Shown: positions 9,074 through 19,353, numbered from the stretch's first letter. The stretch: DNA of 60,074 nt from Bradyrhizobium macuxiense (GCF_001542415.1 NZ_LNCU01000073.1:68135-128208); one strand, 5' to 3'. Notes: generated by a model from the sequence alone, not told the origin. Made by a program: numbers and translations.

Positions 9074-9390
9074 CTCGTCTCTCCGCTCTCCAGCACGGCG
9101 CGGATGGTGCCGATCGCCGCGTCGAGCTTTTCCGCGATCTCGCGATTGGCGCGTTCGAGCTTGCGCGTCTTGACCAGCGATCCGTCGAGCTCGTCGGCGA
9201 GCCTCGAGCGATCGGCGCCGAGCGCCTGGATCCGGCTGGCCAGCTCGTTCTCGTCGCGATCGGCCTCGCGCCGCCGCTCCACCGAGCTCTCCAGCGCATC
9301 GAGCGCCGACATCAGCCGCTTGGTCGCGGCATCGATATCGGCAAGTGGTGCCTCGGTATTGCCAGACCCGTTGGCGGGACGATCACTCAT
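9070..9390 (-). CDS. DUF4164 coiled-coil protein upstream of zapA
   Basis: This is a 106-residue, highly charged, largely helical protein with no membrane segment. It begins MSDRPANGSGNTEAPLADID and continues as a heptad-rich coiled coil to the end. It fits the small DUF4164 family found before zapA in Hyphomicrobiales. Overlap with zapA by four bases and the conserved pairing suggest a role in division or as a ZapA partner; that is inference. The ATG at 9390 gives the family length. The open frame extends upstream to 9573 but without the same composition. Confidence 0.8.
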   Translation of the reverse strand: MSDRPANGSGNTEAPLADIDAATKRLMSALDALESSVERRREADRDENELASRIQALGADRSRLADELDGSLVKTRKLERANREIAEKLDAAIGTIRAVLESGETR

Positions 9391-9726
9391 GACACGCGGC
9401 GCAGACCCTTCAAGTAAGGTGGCTGGGATAGCCTGCTCAAGATAAGCCTGCCGCACGGCAAAACCGGCGTATCGGCAAGCGCTTAGGAGACGAAATTTAC
9501 GTGGTGAGCGAGGCCGGCGCAATGTCGGCGCAGAACTATGCACCGAACAATCAATATGGCCGGTTTTGAGCAACTTTTCCCCGTTTTGGGGTGTTTGATC
9601 GCCTTGGACTTGGGGAATTGAGGTGCTAATCCACCCTCAACCCCGTAAGGCCATCACGCGCGTGTCGCGGCTGCCCGCCCCGATGCGTCTCGCAACCAAC
9701 TCCTCATTCCAGGCGGATTTTTCATC
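9391..9726. other. Divergent intergenic region between DUF4164-zapA and tkt
   Basis: This 336-bp gap separates divergent genes. It holds one good sigma-70-like candidate promoter for tkt (9604-9632). No gene or repeat family is recognisable in the remainder. A promoter for the DUF4164-zapA-6S group must lie here or inside the 5' part of the group but is not obvious. Confidence 0.6.
9604..9632 (+). promoter_or_regulatory. Candidate promoter of tkt
   Basis: TTGGAC at 9604-9609 and TAATCC at 9627-9632 are separated by 17 bp, a good fit to the alphaproteobacterial housekeeping promoter. It lies about 95 bp upstream of the tkt ATG. Predicted by eye only. Confidence 0.45.
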
Positions 9727-11709
9727 ATGACGCAGGTCGATCACACCCGTATGGCCAATGCGATCCGTGGCCTTGCCATGGACGCTGTCGAGAAGGCCAA
9801 TTCCGGCCATCCCGGCCTGCCGATGGGTGCGGCCGACATGGCCACGGTGCTGTTCACCCAATTCCTGAAATTCGATGCGGCTGATACGGCCTGGCCCGAC
9901 CGCGACCGCTTCGTGCTGTCGGCCGGCCACGGCTCGATGCTGCTCTATGCCTTGCTGTACCTCACCGGCAACAAGGACATGACGCTCGACCAGCTCAAGC
10001 ATTTCCGCCAGCTCGGATCGCTGACGCCGGGACACCCCGAGAATTTCCACACCAAGGGCATCGAGACCACCACCGGCCCGCTCGGTCAGGGCATTGCAAC
10101 CGCGGTCGGCATGGCGCTGGCCGAGAAGATGCTCGCCGCCGAGTTCGGCAAGAAGATCGTCAACCACCACACCTATGTGCTCGCCTCCGACGGCGACCTG
10201 ATGGAAGGCATCTCGCAGGAAGCAATTGCGCTGGCCGGCCACTGGCGGCTCAACAAGATGATCGTGCTGTACGACGACAACGGCATCTCGATCGACGGTC
10301 CGACCTCGATCTCCGACTCCGTCGACCAGGTGAAGCGTTTCAAGTCGGCCGGCTGGGCTGCGGAGTTGATCGACGGCCAGGATCCGAAGGCGATCGCCGC
10401 CGCGATCGCCCGCGCGCAGAAGTCGAACAAGCCGTCGCTGATCGCCTGCAAGACCACGATCGGCTACGGCGCGCCGCACAAGGCCGGCACCGCCAAGGCG
10501 CATGGCGAGGCGCTCGGCGCCGATGAGTTGAAGGCGGCCAAGGAAAATCTCGGCATCTCGCTCGAGCCGTTCTCGGTGCCCGATGATGTGCTGAAGGCCT
10601 GGCGCGAGGCCGGCAGCCGCGGTGCGGAAGCGCACAAGGCATGGGATGAGCAGTTCGCCCAGCTCGGCAGCCGCAAGCGCGCCGAGTTCGAGCGCCGCAT
10701 ACGTCACGAGCGCCCGCAGTCGCTGGCGAAGGCGCTGCGCGCGCACAAGAAGGCGCTGTTGGAAAATCCGCTCAATGTCGCGACCCGCAAATCGTCGGAA
10801 GCCGCGATCGAGGTGATCGCTGCCGCGATGCCGATGGAGTTCGTGGCCGGCTCCGCCGACCTCACCGGCTCCAACAACAACAAGGCGAAGTCGGCGGTGG
10901 CGTTCGCTGCCAAGACGCCGAAGGGCCGCTTCATCCATTACGGCATCCGTGAGCACGGCATGGCGGCGTGCCTGAACGGCATCTTCCTGCATGGCGGCTT
11001 CGCACCGAATGGCGCCACCTTCCTGGTCTTCACCGACTATGCGCGCCCCGCGATGCGGCTGTCGGCGCTGATGGGCACCGGCGTCGTCTATGTCATGACC
11101 CATGACTCGATCGGCCTCGGCGAGGACGGCCCGACTCACCAGCCGGTCGAGCATCTCTCGGCGCTGCGCGCGATGCCCAACATGCGCGTGTTCCGTCCCT
11201 GCGACGCGGTTGAGACCGCCGAGTGCTGGGAACTGGCGCTCAACCGCATCGACGGTCCGACGGTGCTGGCGCTGACCCGCCAAAATCTGCCGCAGCTCCG
11301 CACCACCGCGCCGAACGACAATCCCTGCAGCCACGGCGCCTATGAGCTGGTGGCGGCGCAGGGTGACGCAAAAGTGTCATTGTTCGCCTCCGGTTCCGAG
11401 GTCCAGCTCGCGGTCGAGGCGCAGAAGCAGCTCGCCGGGCGCGGCATCGCGACGCGGGTCGTCTCGGTGCCCTCGCTGGAATTGCTGCTGGCGCAGCCCG
11501 CCGAGCGGCAAAACGCCATTATCGGCAACGCTCCGGTCAAGATCGCGATCGAGGCCGCCGTGCGCTGGGGCTGGGATGCCGTGATCGGCCATGATGGTGA
11601 ATTCGTGGGCATGCACGGATTTGGGGCCAGCGGCCCGGCGAAGGACCTTTTCAAGCACTTCGGCATTACTTCTGAGGCCGTCGTTAACGCTGCGTTGAAG
11701 CGCGTCTGA
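9727..11709 (+). CDS. tkt: Transketolase
   Basis: Transketolase moves two-carbon units between sugar phosphates in the pentose phosphate and Calvin cycles using thiamine diphosphate. The 660-residue product is full length. The N-terminal half has [15 protein letters not shown], the substrate His region [29 protein letters not shown] and the thiamine-diphosphate motif [13 protein letters not shown] through DDNGISIDG. The pyrimidine domain has [33 protein letters not shown], and the C-terminal domain has [13 protein letters not shown]. It opens a forward run of central-carbon genes (gap, pgk, two aldolases). Whether it serves the Calvin cycle or only glycolysis and pentose phosphate flux cannot be told, since no RuBisCO gene is in the window. 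Confidence 0.97.
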   Translation: MTQVDHTRMANAIRGLAMDAVEKANSGHPGLPMGAADMATVLFTQFLKFDAADTAWPDRDRFVLSAGHGSMLLYALLYLTGNKDMTLDQLKHFRQLGSLTPGHPENFHTKGIETTTGPLGQGIATAVGMALAEKMLAAEFGKKIVNHHTYVLASDGDLMEGISQEAIALAGHWRLNKMIVLYDDNGISIDGPTSISDSVDQVKRFKSAGWAAELIDGQDPKAIAAAIARAQKSNKPSLIACKTTIGYGAPHKAGTAKAHGEALGADELKAAKENLGISLEPFSVPDDVLKAWREAGSRGAEAHKAWDEQFAQLGSRKRAEFERRIRHERPQSLAKALRAHKKALLENPLNVATRKSSEAAIEVIAAAMPMEFVAGSADLTGSNNNKAKSAVAFAAKTPKGRFIHYGIREHGMAACLNGIFLHGGFAPNGATFLVFTDYARPAMRLSALMGTGVVYVMTHDSIGLGEDGPTHQPVEHLSALRAMPNMRVFRPCDAVETAECWELALNRIDGPTVLALTRQNLPQLRTTAPNDNPCSHGAYELVAAQGDAKVSLFASGSEVQLAVEAQKQLAGRGIATRVVSVPSLELLLAQPAERQNAIIGNAPVKIAIEAAVRWGWDAVIGHDGEFVGMHGFGASGPAKDLFKHFGITSEAVVNAALKRV

Positions 11710-11872
11710 CGCTGGCCAGACACCCGCCGGCCGAAGGTTGAGCTTGCCGCAAAAAAGGATTACCAAAGCTCCATCTTTTCCGTCCGCGCCCGGCTGAACC
11801 GGGCGTTCCGCCGTAAAACCCTCGTGGGAGCCCTCCCGCGGGGCTGGCACCAGCTTTAGAGGAGAGACGAGC

Positions 11873-12880
11873 ATGGCAATCCGCGTCGCGATCAACGGGT
11901 TTGGCCGCATCGGCCGCAATGTGTTGCGCGCCATCGCCGAGTCCGGCCGCAAGGACATCGAGGTGGTCGGCATCAACGACCTCGGCCCGGTCGAGACCAA
12001 TGCACACCTGCTGCGCTTCGACTCCGTGCACGGCCGTTTCCCCGGCACCGTGACCGTCGATGGTGACACCATCAGCGTCGGCGACAGCAAGATCAAGGTC
12101 TCCGCAGAGCGCGATCCCTCCAAGCTGCCGTGGAAGGCGCTCGGCGTCGATGTCGCGCTGGAATGCACCGGCATCTTCACCGCGAAGGACAAGGCCTCCG
12201 CGCACCTCACAGCCGGCGCCAAGCGCGTCCTGGTCTCGGCCCCTGCTGACGGCGCCGACGCCACCATCGTCTACGGCGTCAACCACGAGACGCTGACCAA
12301 GGACCACATGGTGATCTCGAACGGCTCCTGCACCACCAACTGCCTGGCCCCGGTCGCCAAGGTGCTGAACGACACGGTCGGCATCGAGACCGGATTCATG
12401 ACCACGATCCACGCCTACACCGGCGACCAGCCGACCTTGGACACCCTGCACAAGGACCTCTATCGCGGCCGGGCGGCGGCGATGTCGATGATCCCGACCT
12501 CGACCGGTGCGGCGAAGGCGATAGGCCTGGTGCTGCCGGAGTTGAAGGGCAAGCTCGACGGCGTCGCGATCCGCGTCCCGACCCCGAACGTCTCGGTGGT
12601 CGACCTCAAGATCGTCGCGACGCGCGCAACCGATGCCAAGGAAATCAACGAGGCGATGAAGCGCGCCTCCGAGCAGCAGCTCAAGGGCATCCTCGGCTAC
12701 ACCACCGCGCCGAACGTCTCGATCGACTTCAACCACGATCCGCACTCGTCGACCTTCCACATGGACCAGACCAAGGTGCAGAACGGCACGCTGGTGCGCG
12801 TGATGTCGTGGTACGACAACGAGTGGGGCTTCTCCAACCGCATGGCCGACACCGCCGTCGCGATCGGGAAGCTGCTGTAA
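11873..12880 (+). CDS. gap: Type I glyceraldehyde-3-phosphate dehydrogenase
   Basis: The 335-residue NAD(P)-dependent enzyme interconverts glyceraldehyde-3-phosphate and 1,3-bisphosphoglycerate. The Rossmann motif [14 protein letters not shown] is at residues 6-19, the catalytic Cys is in [13 protein letters not shown] near residue 155, and the catalytic His is in [10 protein letters not shown]. The C-terminal [13 protein letters not shown] is typical. GAGGAGAG sits just upstream of the ATG. It follows tkt by 163 bp and precedes pgk, so all may be in one unit. Residues after the Rossmann loop (NDLGPVETN) start with Asn-Asp, which favours NAD use, but cofactor choice should be tested. Confidence 0.97.
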   Translation: MAIRVAINGFGRIGRNVLRAIAESGRKDIEVVGINDLGPVETNAHLLRFDSVHGRFPGTVTVDGDTISVGDSKIKVSAERDPSKLPWKALGVDVALECTGIFTAKDKASAHLTAGAKRVLVSAPADGADATIVYGVNHETLTKDHMVISNGSCTTNCLAPVAKVLNDTVGIETGFMTTIHAYTGDQPTLDTLHKDLYRGRAAAMSMIPTSTGAAKAIGLVLPELKGKLDGVAIRVPTPNVSVVDLKIVATRATDAKEINEAMKRASEQQLKGILGYTTAPNVSIDFNHDPHSSTFHMDQTKVQNGTLVRVMSWYDNEWGFSNRMADTAVAIGKLL

Positions 12881-12890
12881 GCCCGACTAT

Positions 12891-12974
12891 CCGTCATGCC
12901 CGGCCTTGTGCCGGGCATCCACGTCTTTGGCCCCGCATTTCAAGACATGGATGGATGGCCGGGACTTGGCAAAG
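12891..12974. repeat. Degenerate family A repeat between gap and pgk
   Basis: An intact left half (CGTCATGCCCGGCCTTGTGC / CGGGCATCCACGTCTTTGG) is followed by a right half in which the palindrome has decayed (GATGGATGGCCGGGACTTGG). It lies in the 151-bp gap before the GTG start of pgk. Confidence 0.65.
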
Positions 12975-13031
12975 CGAAGTGATGCCGTGCCTTGGACGGC
13001 TATGCCCTGCCATGACGTTAGGAAACGCTCC

Positions 13032-14228
13032 GTGACAAAATCATTCCGCACTCTCGACGACGTCGACGTGAAGGGCAAACGCGTGCTGTTGCGCGTCGAC
13101 CTCAACGTCCCCATGGAAAATGGCCGCGTCACCGACGCCACCCGGCTCGAGCGCGTCGCGCCCACCATCACCGAGATCTCCGACAAGGGCGGCAAGGTGA
13201 TCCTGCTCGCCCATTTCGGCCGCCCCAAGGGACGCGATCCCAAGGAGTCGCTCAAGCCGGTCGCCGAAGAATTGTCGAAGGTCATCAAGCGTCCCGTCGC
13301 TTTCGCCGAAGACTGCATCGGTGAGCCCGCCGCCACGGCGGTCGCAGCGCTCAGGGATGGCGATATCCTGTGCCTCGAGAACACGCGCTTCCACAAGGAA
13401 GAGGAAAAGAACGACGCCGGCTTCGTCACGGAGCTGGCAAAGCTCGGCGACATCTGGGTCAACGACGCCTTCTCGGCCGCGCACCGCGCGCATGCCTCGA
13501 CCGAAGGCGTCGGCCACAAGCTGCCGGCCTATGCCGGACGCACCATGCAGGCCGAACTCGATGCGCTCGGCAAGGCGCTGGACGCCCCGACCAAGCCTGT
13601 CATCGCGATCATCGGCGGCGCCAAGGTGTCGACCAAGATCGATCTTCTCGAAAACCTGGTGACCAAGGTCGACGCGCTGGTGATCGGCGGCGGCATGGCC
13701 AACACCTTCCTGCACGCGCAGGGTGTCCCCGTCGGCAAGTCGCTGGCCGAGAAGGATCTCGCTGCGACCGCGCTCAAGATCCTGGACAAGGCCAACGCCT
13801 CGAACTGCGCGATCATTCTGCCAGTGGACGCCGTGGTCGCCAGCCAGTTCGCGGCCAATGCGCCGTCGCATGCCTACGGGCTCGACGCGATTCCGGCCGA
13901 CGGCATGATCCTCGACGTCGGCCCGCAATCGATCGCGCGCATCCATGCCACGATCGACGATGCGGCAACGCTGGTCTGGAACGGACCGCTCGGCGCCTTC
14001 GAGCTGACGCCGTTCGATCGCGGCACCGTGGTGTCGGCGAAACATGCCGCCGAACGGACCAAGACCAAGAAGCTGATCTCGGTCGCCGGCGGCGGCGACA
14101 CCGTCGCGGCGCTGAACCAGGCTGGCGTCGCCGGGGATTTTTCCTACGTCTCGACCGCGGGCGGCGCGTTTCTTGAGTGGATGGAAGGCAAGCCGCTACC
14201 CGGCGTCGAAGTTCTGAAGAAGGGCTGA
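13032..14228 (+). CDS. pgk: Phosphoglycerate kinase
   Basis: The 398-residue enzyme transfers phosphate between 1,3-bisphosphoglycerate and ADP. Family signatures include [51 protein letters not shown], the hinge region and nucleotide loop WNGPLGAFE, and C-terminal [14 protein letters not shown]. The start is taken as the GTG at 13032 ([20 protein letters not shown]), preceded by AGGAAA. An ATG at 12906 would read through the repeat and is rejected. It lies between gap and the class II aldolase gene in the same direction. Confidence 0.96.
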   Translation: MTKSFRTLDDVDVKGKRVLLRVDLNVPMENGRVTDATRLERVAPTITEISDKGGKVILLAHFGRPKGRDPKESLKPVAEELSKVIKRPVAFAEDCIGEPAATAVAALRDGDILCLENTRFHKEEEKNDAGFVTELAKLGDIWVNDAFSAAHRAHASTEGVGHKLPAYAGRTMQAELDALGKALDAPTKPVIAIIGGAKVSTKIDLLENLVTKVDALVIGGGMANTFLHAQGVPVGKSLAEKDLAATALKILDKANASNCAIILPVDAVVASQFAANAPSHAYGLDAIPADGMILDVGPQSIARIHATIDDAATLVWNGPLGAFELTPFDRGTVVSAKHAAERTKTKKLISVAGGGDTVAALNQAGVAGDFSYVSTAGGAFLEWMEGKPLPGVEVLKKG

Positions 14229-14277
14229 TTCACCGGGGTTCACGCGCGAAAGCGCTGCAATACAGGGAGAAGACTGA

Positions 14278-15345
14278 ATGGCTCGCATTACGTTGCGGCA
14301 ACTGCTCGACCACGCGGCCGAGCATGATTATGGCGTTCCGGCGTTCAACATAAACAATATGGAGCAGGCCCTGTCGATCATGGCCGCAGCCTCCGAAGTC
14401 GATGCCCCCGTCATCATCCAGGCTTCGCGCGGCGCGCGCTCCTATGCCAACGACGTCATGCTCAAGCACATGATGGACGCCGTCACCGAGATCTATCCGC
14501 AGATTCCGGTCTGCGTGCATCTCGACCACGGCAACGAGCCAGCCACTTGCATGACCGCGATCCAGGCCGGCTTCACCTCCGTCATGATGGACGGCTCGCT
14601 GAAGGCCGACGGCAAGACGCCGGGCGACTGGGACTACAATGTCGGCGTCACCAGGACCGTGACCAACATGGCCCATCTCGGCGGCATCTCGGTGGAAGGC
14701 GAGCTCGGCGTGCTCGGCTCGCTCGAGACCGGCATGGGCGACAAGGAAGACGGCCATGGCGCCGAAGGCAAGCTGTCGCATGACCAGCTGCTCACCAATC
14801 CCGACGAGGCCGTGAAGTTCGTCAAGGAGACCAAGGTCGACGCGCTGGCGATCGCGATGGGCACCTCGCACGGCGCCTACAAGTTCACCCGCAAGCCCGA
14901 CGGCGACATCCTCGCCATGAATGTGATCGAGGAGATCCACCGCAAGCTGCCGAACATGCATCTGGTGATGCATGGTTCCTCGTCGGTGCCGCAGGACCTG
15001 CAGGACGTCATCAACGCCAATGGCGGCAAGATGAAGCCGACCTGGGGCGTGCCGGTCGCCGAAATTCAGCACGGCATCAAGAACGGCGTACGCAAGATCA
15101 ACATCGACACCGACAACCGGATGGCGATGACCGGTCAGATCCGCAAGGTTCTGAAGGACCATCCGGAAGAGTTCGATCCGCGCAAGTACCTGAAGCCCGC
15201 CATGGAGGCGATGACCAAGCTGTGCAAGCAGCGGCTGCAGGAGTTCAATACCGCGGGCCAGGCCAGCAAGTTCAAGAAGGTGCTGACCACGGCGGAAATG
15301 GCCAAGCGCTACGCCTCGGGTCAGCTCAACCCCAAGATCGCCTGA
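14278..15345 (+). CDS. fba: Class II fructose-bisphosphate aldolase, Calvin-cycle subtype
   Basis: This zinc-dependent aldolase (355 residues) cleaves or forms fructose-1,6-bisphosphate and, in autotrophs, sedoheptulose-1,7-bisphosphate. It begins [20 protein letters not shown], with the catalytic Asp and zinc His in [11 protein letters not shown] at about residues 78-88. Further features are SVMMDGSL, the second zinc ligands in [10 protein letters not shown] and [10 protein letters not shown], and the phosphate loop [13 protein letters not shown]. Length and the long C-terminal tail fit the Calvin-cycle subtype. A second aldolase of the unrelated class I fold follows 174 bp downstream. Confidence 0.95.
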   Translation: MARITLRQLLDHAAEHDYGVPAFNINNMEQALSIMAAASEVDAPVIIQASRGARSYANDVMLKHMMDAVTEIYPQIPVCVHLDHGNEPATCMTAIQAGFTSVMMDGSLKADGKTPGDWDYNVGVTRTVTNMAHLGGISVEGELGVLGSLETGMGDKEDGHGAEGKLSHDQLLTNPDEAVKFVKETKVDALAIAMGTSHGAYKFTRKPDGDILAMNVIEEIHRKLPNMHLVMHGSSSVPQDLQDVINANGGKMKPTWGVPVAEIQHGIKNGVRKINIDTDNRMAMTGQIRKVLKDHPEEFDPRKYLKPAMEAMTKLCKQRLQEFNTAGQASKFKKVLTTAEMAKRYASGQLNPKIA

Positions 15346-15519
15346 TCACAAGATCGCCTGACAAACATTAACTCGGGATACCGGTTCTGACACAGTCGGA
15401 GCCGGTGTCCCCCGCGGCGGCCCCGCTGCAACCGCGGCCCGCGACGAACGTTTTCTAGGCAATTGCCCGAGAACCGCCTATTTTGGTTTGCAAAGGCATG
15501 CGCTCCGGAGGACGTCTCG

Positions 15520-16560
15520 ATGAATCTTGCTGACCTCAACAAAGTCGCCCGCGCCATGGTCACCCCGGGCAAGGGCATCCTCGCTGCCGACGAATCCTCA
15601 GGCACCATCAAGAAGCGGTTCGACGCCATCAAGGTGGAGTCGACCGAGGAGAACCGCCGCGACTATCGCGAGATGCTGTTCCGCTCGCAGGAAGCGATGA
15701 GCAAATACATCTCCGGCGTCATCCTCTACGACGAGACGATCTGGCAGAACGCCAAGGACGGCACGCCGCTGGTCAAGCTGATCGAGCAAGCCGGCGCCAT
15801 CCCCGGCATCAAGGTCGATGAAGGCACCCAGCCGCTGCCCGCCTGCCCCGGCGAACTCGTCACCGTCGGCCTCGACAAGCTCGCCGAACGGCTGAAGAAA
15901 TATTACGAGCGCGGCGCGCGCTTCGCGAAATGGCGCGCGGTGATCGATATCGGCAGCGGCACTGACGGCCGGGGAATCCCATCGATGACCGCGATCCGCG
16001 TCAACGCTCACGCGCTGGCGCGCTACGCCGCGCTGTGCCAGGCCGCACAGATCGTGCCGATCGTCGAACCTGAAGTGCTGATGGACGGCGATAACGACAT
16101 CGACCGTTGTTACGATGTGACACAGCGGGTGCTGAACAAGACGTTCCAGGAATTGCGGGTACAGCGCGTCGCGCTCGAAGGCATGATCCTGAAGCCGAAC
16201 ATGGCGATCTCGGGCAAGAAGTGCGCGAAGCAGGCCTCCGTCGCGGAAGTCGCTGAGAAGACGGTCCGCCTGCTCAAGAGCTGCGTGCCGGCTGCCGTGC
16301 CGGGCATCGCCTTCCTCTCCGGCGGTCAGAGCGACGAGGAAGCGACCGCGCATCTCGACGCCATGAACAAGATCGGCAACCTGCCCTGGCCGCTGACCTT
16401 CTCCTATGGCCGCGCGCTGCAAGCGGCGCCGCAGAAGGCGTGGTCCGGCAAGGCCGGCAATGTCCCCGCGGGCCAGCAGGCCTTCTCGCATCGCGCCCGG
16501 ATGAACGGACTGGCGAGCACCGGCAAGTGGGACGCCGGCCTCGAGAAACAGGCGGCATAG
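15520..16560 (+). CDS. Class I fructose-bisphosphate aldolase
   Basis: This is a 346-residue Schiff-base aldolase of the eukaryote-like class I family. It starts MNLADLNKVARAMVTPGKGI, with GILAADESSGTIKKRF, the conserved Lys region KWRAVIDIG, EPEVLMDGDNDIDRC and the Schiff-base Lys in LEGMILKPNM. The C-terminal part has IAFLSGGQSDEEATAHL and FSYGRALQ. CGGAGGACG precedes the ATG at 15520. It is directly downstream of the class II enzyme, so the cell encodes two non-homologous aldolases in tandem. Class I enzymes do not need metal, which may matter under zinc limitation; that is inference. Confidence 0.95.
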   Translation: MNLADLNKVARAMVTPGKGILAADESSGTIKKRFDAIKVESTEENRRDYREMLFRSQEAMSKYISGVILYDETIWQNAKDGTPLVKLIEQAGAIPGIKVDEGTQPLPACPGELVTVGLDKLAERLKKYYERGARFAKWRAVIDIGSGTDGRGIPSMTAIRVNAHALARYAALCQAAQIVPIVEPEVLMDGDNDIDRCYDVTQRVLNKTFQELRVQRVALEGMILKPNMAISGKKCAKQASVAEVAEKTVRLLKSCVPAAVPGIAFLSGGQSDEEATAHLDAMNKIGNLPWPLTFSYGRALQAAPQKAWSGKAGNVPAGQQAFSHRARMNGLASTGKWDAGLEKQAA

Positions 16561-17238
16561 TTGGCCACAAAGCCCGTTCCGCCGCGGCCGGCGCCGCGCC
16601 TCTATCTCGCGACGCTGCCCGTCGACGAACCCGCGCAACTTGTGGCGGAGCTTCCCGATCTGCTGGCCGCAGCCGACATCGCCGCGGTCCTGGTGCGGCT
16701 CAACGAGACTGACCAGCGCACCATGATCTCGCGGATCAAGGCGTTGGCGCCTGCGATCCAGAACGCCGGCGCAGCGCTGTTGATCGACGGCCATCCCGAG
16801 CTGGTGGCCCGCGGTGGCGCCGACGGCGCGCATCTGAGCGGCATCGCGGCGATGGAAGACGCGGCACCGTCGCTGAAGCCGGACCGCATCGTCGGTGTCG
16901 GCGGGCTTGCGACGCGTCACGATTCCATGGCTGCGGGCGAAGCCGGTGCCGACTACGTGCTGTTCGGCGAACCCGATGCCAAAGGGCAGCGCCCGTCCGC
17001 CGAGGCCATCGCCGAGCGGCTGGAATGGTGGGACGAATTGTTCGAGCCGCCCTGCGTCGGCTTCGCCACCTCGCGTGAGGAGGCCGAGGCGTTCGCCGCG
17101 GCCGGAGCGGATTTCGTCCTGGTCGGCGACTTCATCTGGGCCGATCCGCGTGGCGCGAAAGCGGCCCTGATCGAGGTCGGTGAAACGATCACGCAGGCGC
17201 ATGCGAGCGTGATCGCAAGGGCCAGGGCCGAGGGATGA
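16561..17238 (+). CDS. Divergent thiamine-phosphate synthase-like (ThiE/TenI family) protein
   Basis: The 225-residue protein has the TIM-barrel outline of ThiE/TenI. LLIDGHPELVARGGADGAHLSG matches the usual region around INDRxDLAxxxGADGVHLGQ, and EAGADYVLFGEP matches GADYxxxGP. It lacks the substrate-binding Gln/Lys (QxRxK) and the catalytic Asn-Asp pair seen in active ThiE, so it may not make thiamine phosphate. The gene starts at a TTG immediately after the TAG of the class I aldolase, with no gap, which implies translational coupling. It may be a TenI-like or other barrel enzyme tied to the operon. Confidence 0.7.
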   Translation: MATKPVPPRPAPRLYLATLPVDEPAQLVAELPDLLAAADIAAVLVRLNETDQRTMISRIKALAPAIQNAGAALLIDGHPELVARGGADGAHLSGIAAMEDAAPSLKPDRIVGVGGLATRHDSMAAGEAGADYVLFGEPDAKGQRPSAEAIAERLEWWDELFEPPCVGFATSREEAEAFAAAGADFVLVGDFIWADPRGAKAALIEVGETITQAHASVIARARAEG

Positions 17239-17245
17239 CTCCGGA

Positions 17246-18328
17246 ATGAAGCGCCTGCGTCCGATAGGTGTCGCGCTCGGCTGCACGATGCTGGCGAGCG
17301 GCGCGGTGGCGCAGCTGTCGATCACGCCCCCGGCGCAGCAGGCGCCGGCGCCGAAGAAAGAGGCCCCGAAGCAGCCCAAGCCGAAGGTGCATTCGCCGGT
17401 CGCCAAGAAACCCACGCCGAAGCCGGCGGCCGCCGCTTCGCCGACCCCGACGCCCTCGCCGACACCGACGCCAGGTTTCGAGGATCCCAACGTCGATCTC
17501 GTCTACGGTGCCTATCAGCGCGGGCTGTACAAGACCGCGTTCGACCTGGCGACCACGCGAGTCCAGTACAACAACGATCCCAAGGCCATGACGATGCTCG
17601 GCGAACTCTACGCCAACGGGCTCGGGGTCAAGCGCGACTACGCCAAGGCCGACGACTGGTACAAGCGCGCGTCCGACGCCGGCGACCGCGAGGCGATGTT
17701 CGCGCTTGCCATGATGAAGATCGCTGGCCGCGGCGGCCCGGTCGACAAGGATGCCGCGGTCAAGCTGCTGGCATCGGCGGTCAAGCTCGGCGAGCCCAAG
17801 GCGGCCTATAATCTCGCGCTGCTCTATCTCGACGGCCAGACCCTGCCGCAGGACGTCAACCGTTCCGCCGAGCTGCTGCGCATGGCCGCCGACGCCGGTA
17901 ATCCGCAAGCGCAGTACGCGCTGGCCACCTTCTACAAGGAGGGCACCGGGGTGCCCAAGGACCTCGAAAAGGCGGCACGGCTGCTGCAGGCCGCGTCGCT
18001 GGCCGACAATGTCGACGCCGAGGTCGAATATGCCATCGCGCTCTACAACGGCACCGGCACGCCGCGGAACGTGCCGGCCGCGGTGGCGCTGCTGCGCAAG
18101 GCGGCCCGGCAGAACAGCGCGATCGCGCAAAACCGCCTCGCCCACGTGCTGGCGACCGGCGCCGGCGCGCCGATGGACAAGGTCGAGGCGCTGAAATGGC
18201 ACCTGGTGGCCAAGACCGCCGGCAAGGGTGACCCCGATCTTGACGACATCCTCGCCGACATGACCCCGGATGACCGCGCCAAGGGCGAGGCAGCCGCCCG
18301 GAAATGGATCGGACACGACGTCAAATGA
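17246..18328 (+). CDS. Exported Sel1-repeat protein with proline-rich linker
   Basis: The 360-residue product has a signal peptide (residues 1-22, VALGCTMLASGAVA) and a Pro/Ala/Lys-rich linker to about residue 75, including a TPTPSPTPTPG run. About six Sel1-like helical repeats follow to the C-terminus (for example AMTMLGELYANGLGVKRDYA and AQYALATFYKEGTGVPKDLE). Sel1 proteins act as scaffolds for protein-protein contacts, often in the envelope. It begins 7 bp after the ThiE-like gene, so it is probably in the same transcript. The specific partner is unknown. Confidence 0.85.
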   Translation: MKRLRPIGVALGCTMLASGAVAQLSITPPAQQAPAPKKEAPKQPKPKVHSPVAKKPTPKPAAAASPTPTPSPTPTPGFEDPNVDLVYGAYQRGLYKTAFDLATTRVQYNNDPKAMTMLGELYANGLGVKRDYAKADDWYKRASDAGDREAMFALAMMKIAGRGGPVDKDAAVKLLASAVKLGEPKAAYNLALLYLDGQTLPQDVNRSAELLRMAADAGNPQAQYALATFYKEGTGVPKDLEKAARLLQAASLADNVDAEVEYAIALYNGTGTPRNVPAAVALLRKAARQNSAIAQNRLAHVLATGAGAPMDKVEALKWHLVAKTAGKGDPDLDDILADMTPDDRAKGEAAARKWIGHDVK

Positions 18329-18400
18329 CGCCTTGACGGCGCGGGCTCCAGAGGGCAACCCAGTCGGGAAACCTCGGACAGCCTCATCGCTCTCTTTCAC

Positions 18401-18500
18401 CGTCATCCTGAGGTGCGAGCGAAGCGAGCCTCGAAGGATGCACGGCCCGGCTGGTGGCCGTCGATCCTTCGAGACGCGCGTTCCGCGCTCCTCAGGGTGG
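18401..18500. repeat. Palindromic repeat (family F) upstream of suhB
   Basis: The arms CGTCATCCTGAGGTGCGAGC and GCGCTCCTCAGGGTGG, with inner CCTCGAAGGATG and CGATCCTTCGAGA, form a long imperfect inverted repeat. No other copy of this exact type occurs in the window. Confidence 0.8.
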
Positions 18501-18552
18501 CGGAACCACGTTCCGCCGCCCCGCCTATCAGCACCAAAGAAGCCGTCGCCCC

Positions 18553-19347
18553 ATGCTCTACTCCGCCCTCATCAATGTCATGGTCAAGGCCGCGCGGCGC
18601 GCCGGCCGCAGCCTCAAGCGCGACCTCGGCGAGATCGAGCATCTCCAGGTGTCGCTGAAGGGGCCGGCGAATTTCGTCTCGCTCGCCGACAAGCGCGCTG
18701 AGGAGATGCTCTACACCGACCTCGAAAAGGCCCGTCCCGGCTACGGCTTCCTCGGCGAGGAAGGCGGCAAGCGCGAGGGCTCCGACAAGAGCCACACCTG
18801 GATCGTCGATCCGCTCGACGGCACCACCAACTTCCTGCACGGCATCCCGCAATTCGCGATCTCGATCGGGCTCAAGCGCGAGGACACCGTGATCGCGGGC
18901 GTGATCTACAATCCCGCCAATGACGAGCTCTACATCGCCGAGCGCGGCAAGGGCGCCTTCCTCAACGACCAGCGCCTGCGCGTCGCCGGCCGCCGCCAGC
19001 TCAACGAATGCGTGGTGGCCTGCGGGCTGCCGCATATCGGCCGCGGCAACCATCAGGTGGCGCTGCACGAGATGGCCGCGCTGCAGACCAAGGTCGCGGG
19101 CTTCCGCCGCTTCGGCGCCGCCTCGCTCGACCTCGCCTTCGTCGCCGCCGGCCGGCTCGACGGCTACTGGGAGCGCAATCTGCAGCCCTGGGACATCGCG
19201 GCCGGCATGTTGATGGTCAGGGAGGCCGGCGGCACGGTCTCGGGCATCCAGGGCAATGACGACCCGCTGCAGACCGGTCACGTCGTCTGCGGCAACGAGT
19301 TCGTGCACGGCGAGCTGATCAAGATCTTGAAGCCGCTCGGGCAGTAA
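18553..19347 (+). CDS. suhB: Inositol monophosphatase family protein (SuhB-like)
   Basis: The 264-residue phosphatase has all metal-site motifs of the family: LGEEGG (Glu), WIVDPLDGTTNFLHG (DPxDGT at about residues 85-91) and the C-terminal LQPWDIAAGMLMVREAGG. The N-terminus is MLYSALINVMVKAARRAGRS. Upstream in-frame ATG codons would translate the family F repeat and are rejected. SuhB proteins hydrolyse inositol phosphates and also act in rRNA antitermination in enterobacteria; which applies here is not shown. It is downstream of the Sel1 gene. Confidence 0.92.
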   Translation: MLYSALINVMVKAARRAGRSLKRDLGEIEHLQVSLKGPANFVSLADKRAEEMLYTDLEKARPGYGFLGEEGGKREGSDKSHTWIVDPLDGTTNFLHGIPQFAISIGLKREDTVIAGVIYNPANDELYIAERGKGAFLNDQRLRVAGRRQLNECVVACGLPHIGRGNHQVALHEMAALQTKVAGFRRFGAASLDLAFVAAGRLDGYWERNLQPWDIAAGMLMVREAGGTVSGIQGNDDPLQTGHVVCGNEFVHGELIKILKPLGQ

Positions 19348-19353
19348 GAGCTC

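Noticed and set aside
9637..11334. A 565-codon minus-strand open frame opposite transketolase
   Set aside because: Shadow of tkt. Residues are His/Arg/Gly-rich with no conserved motifs.
15598..17490. A 630-codon minus-strand open frame opposite aldolase and the ThiE-like gene
   Set aside because: Spans several real genes and their junctions on the other strand. No start context or domain supports it.
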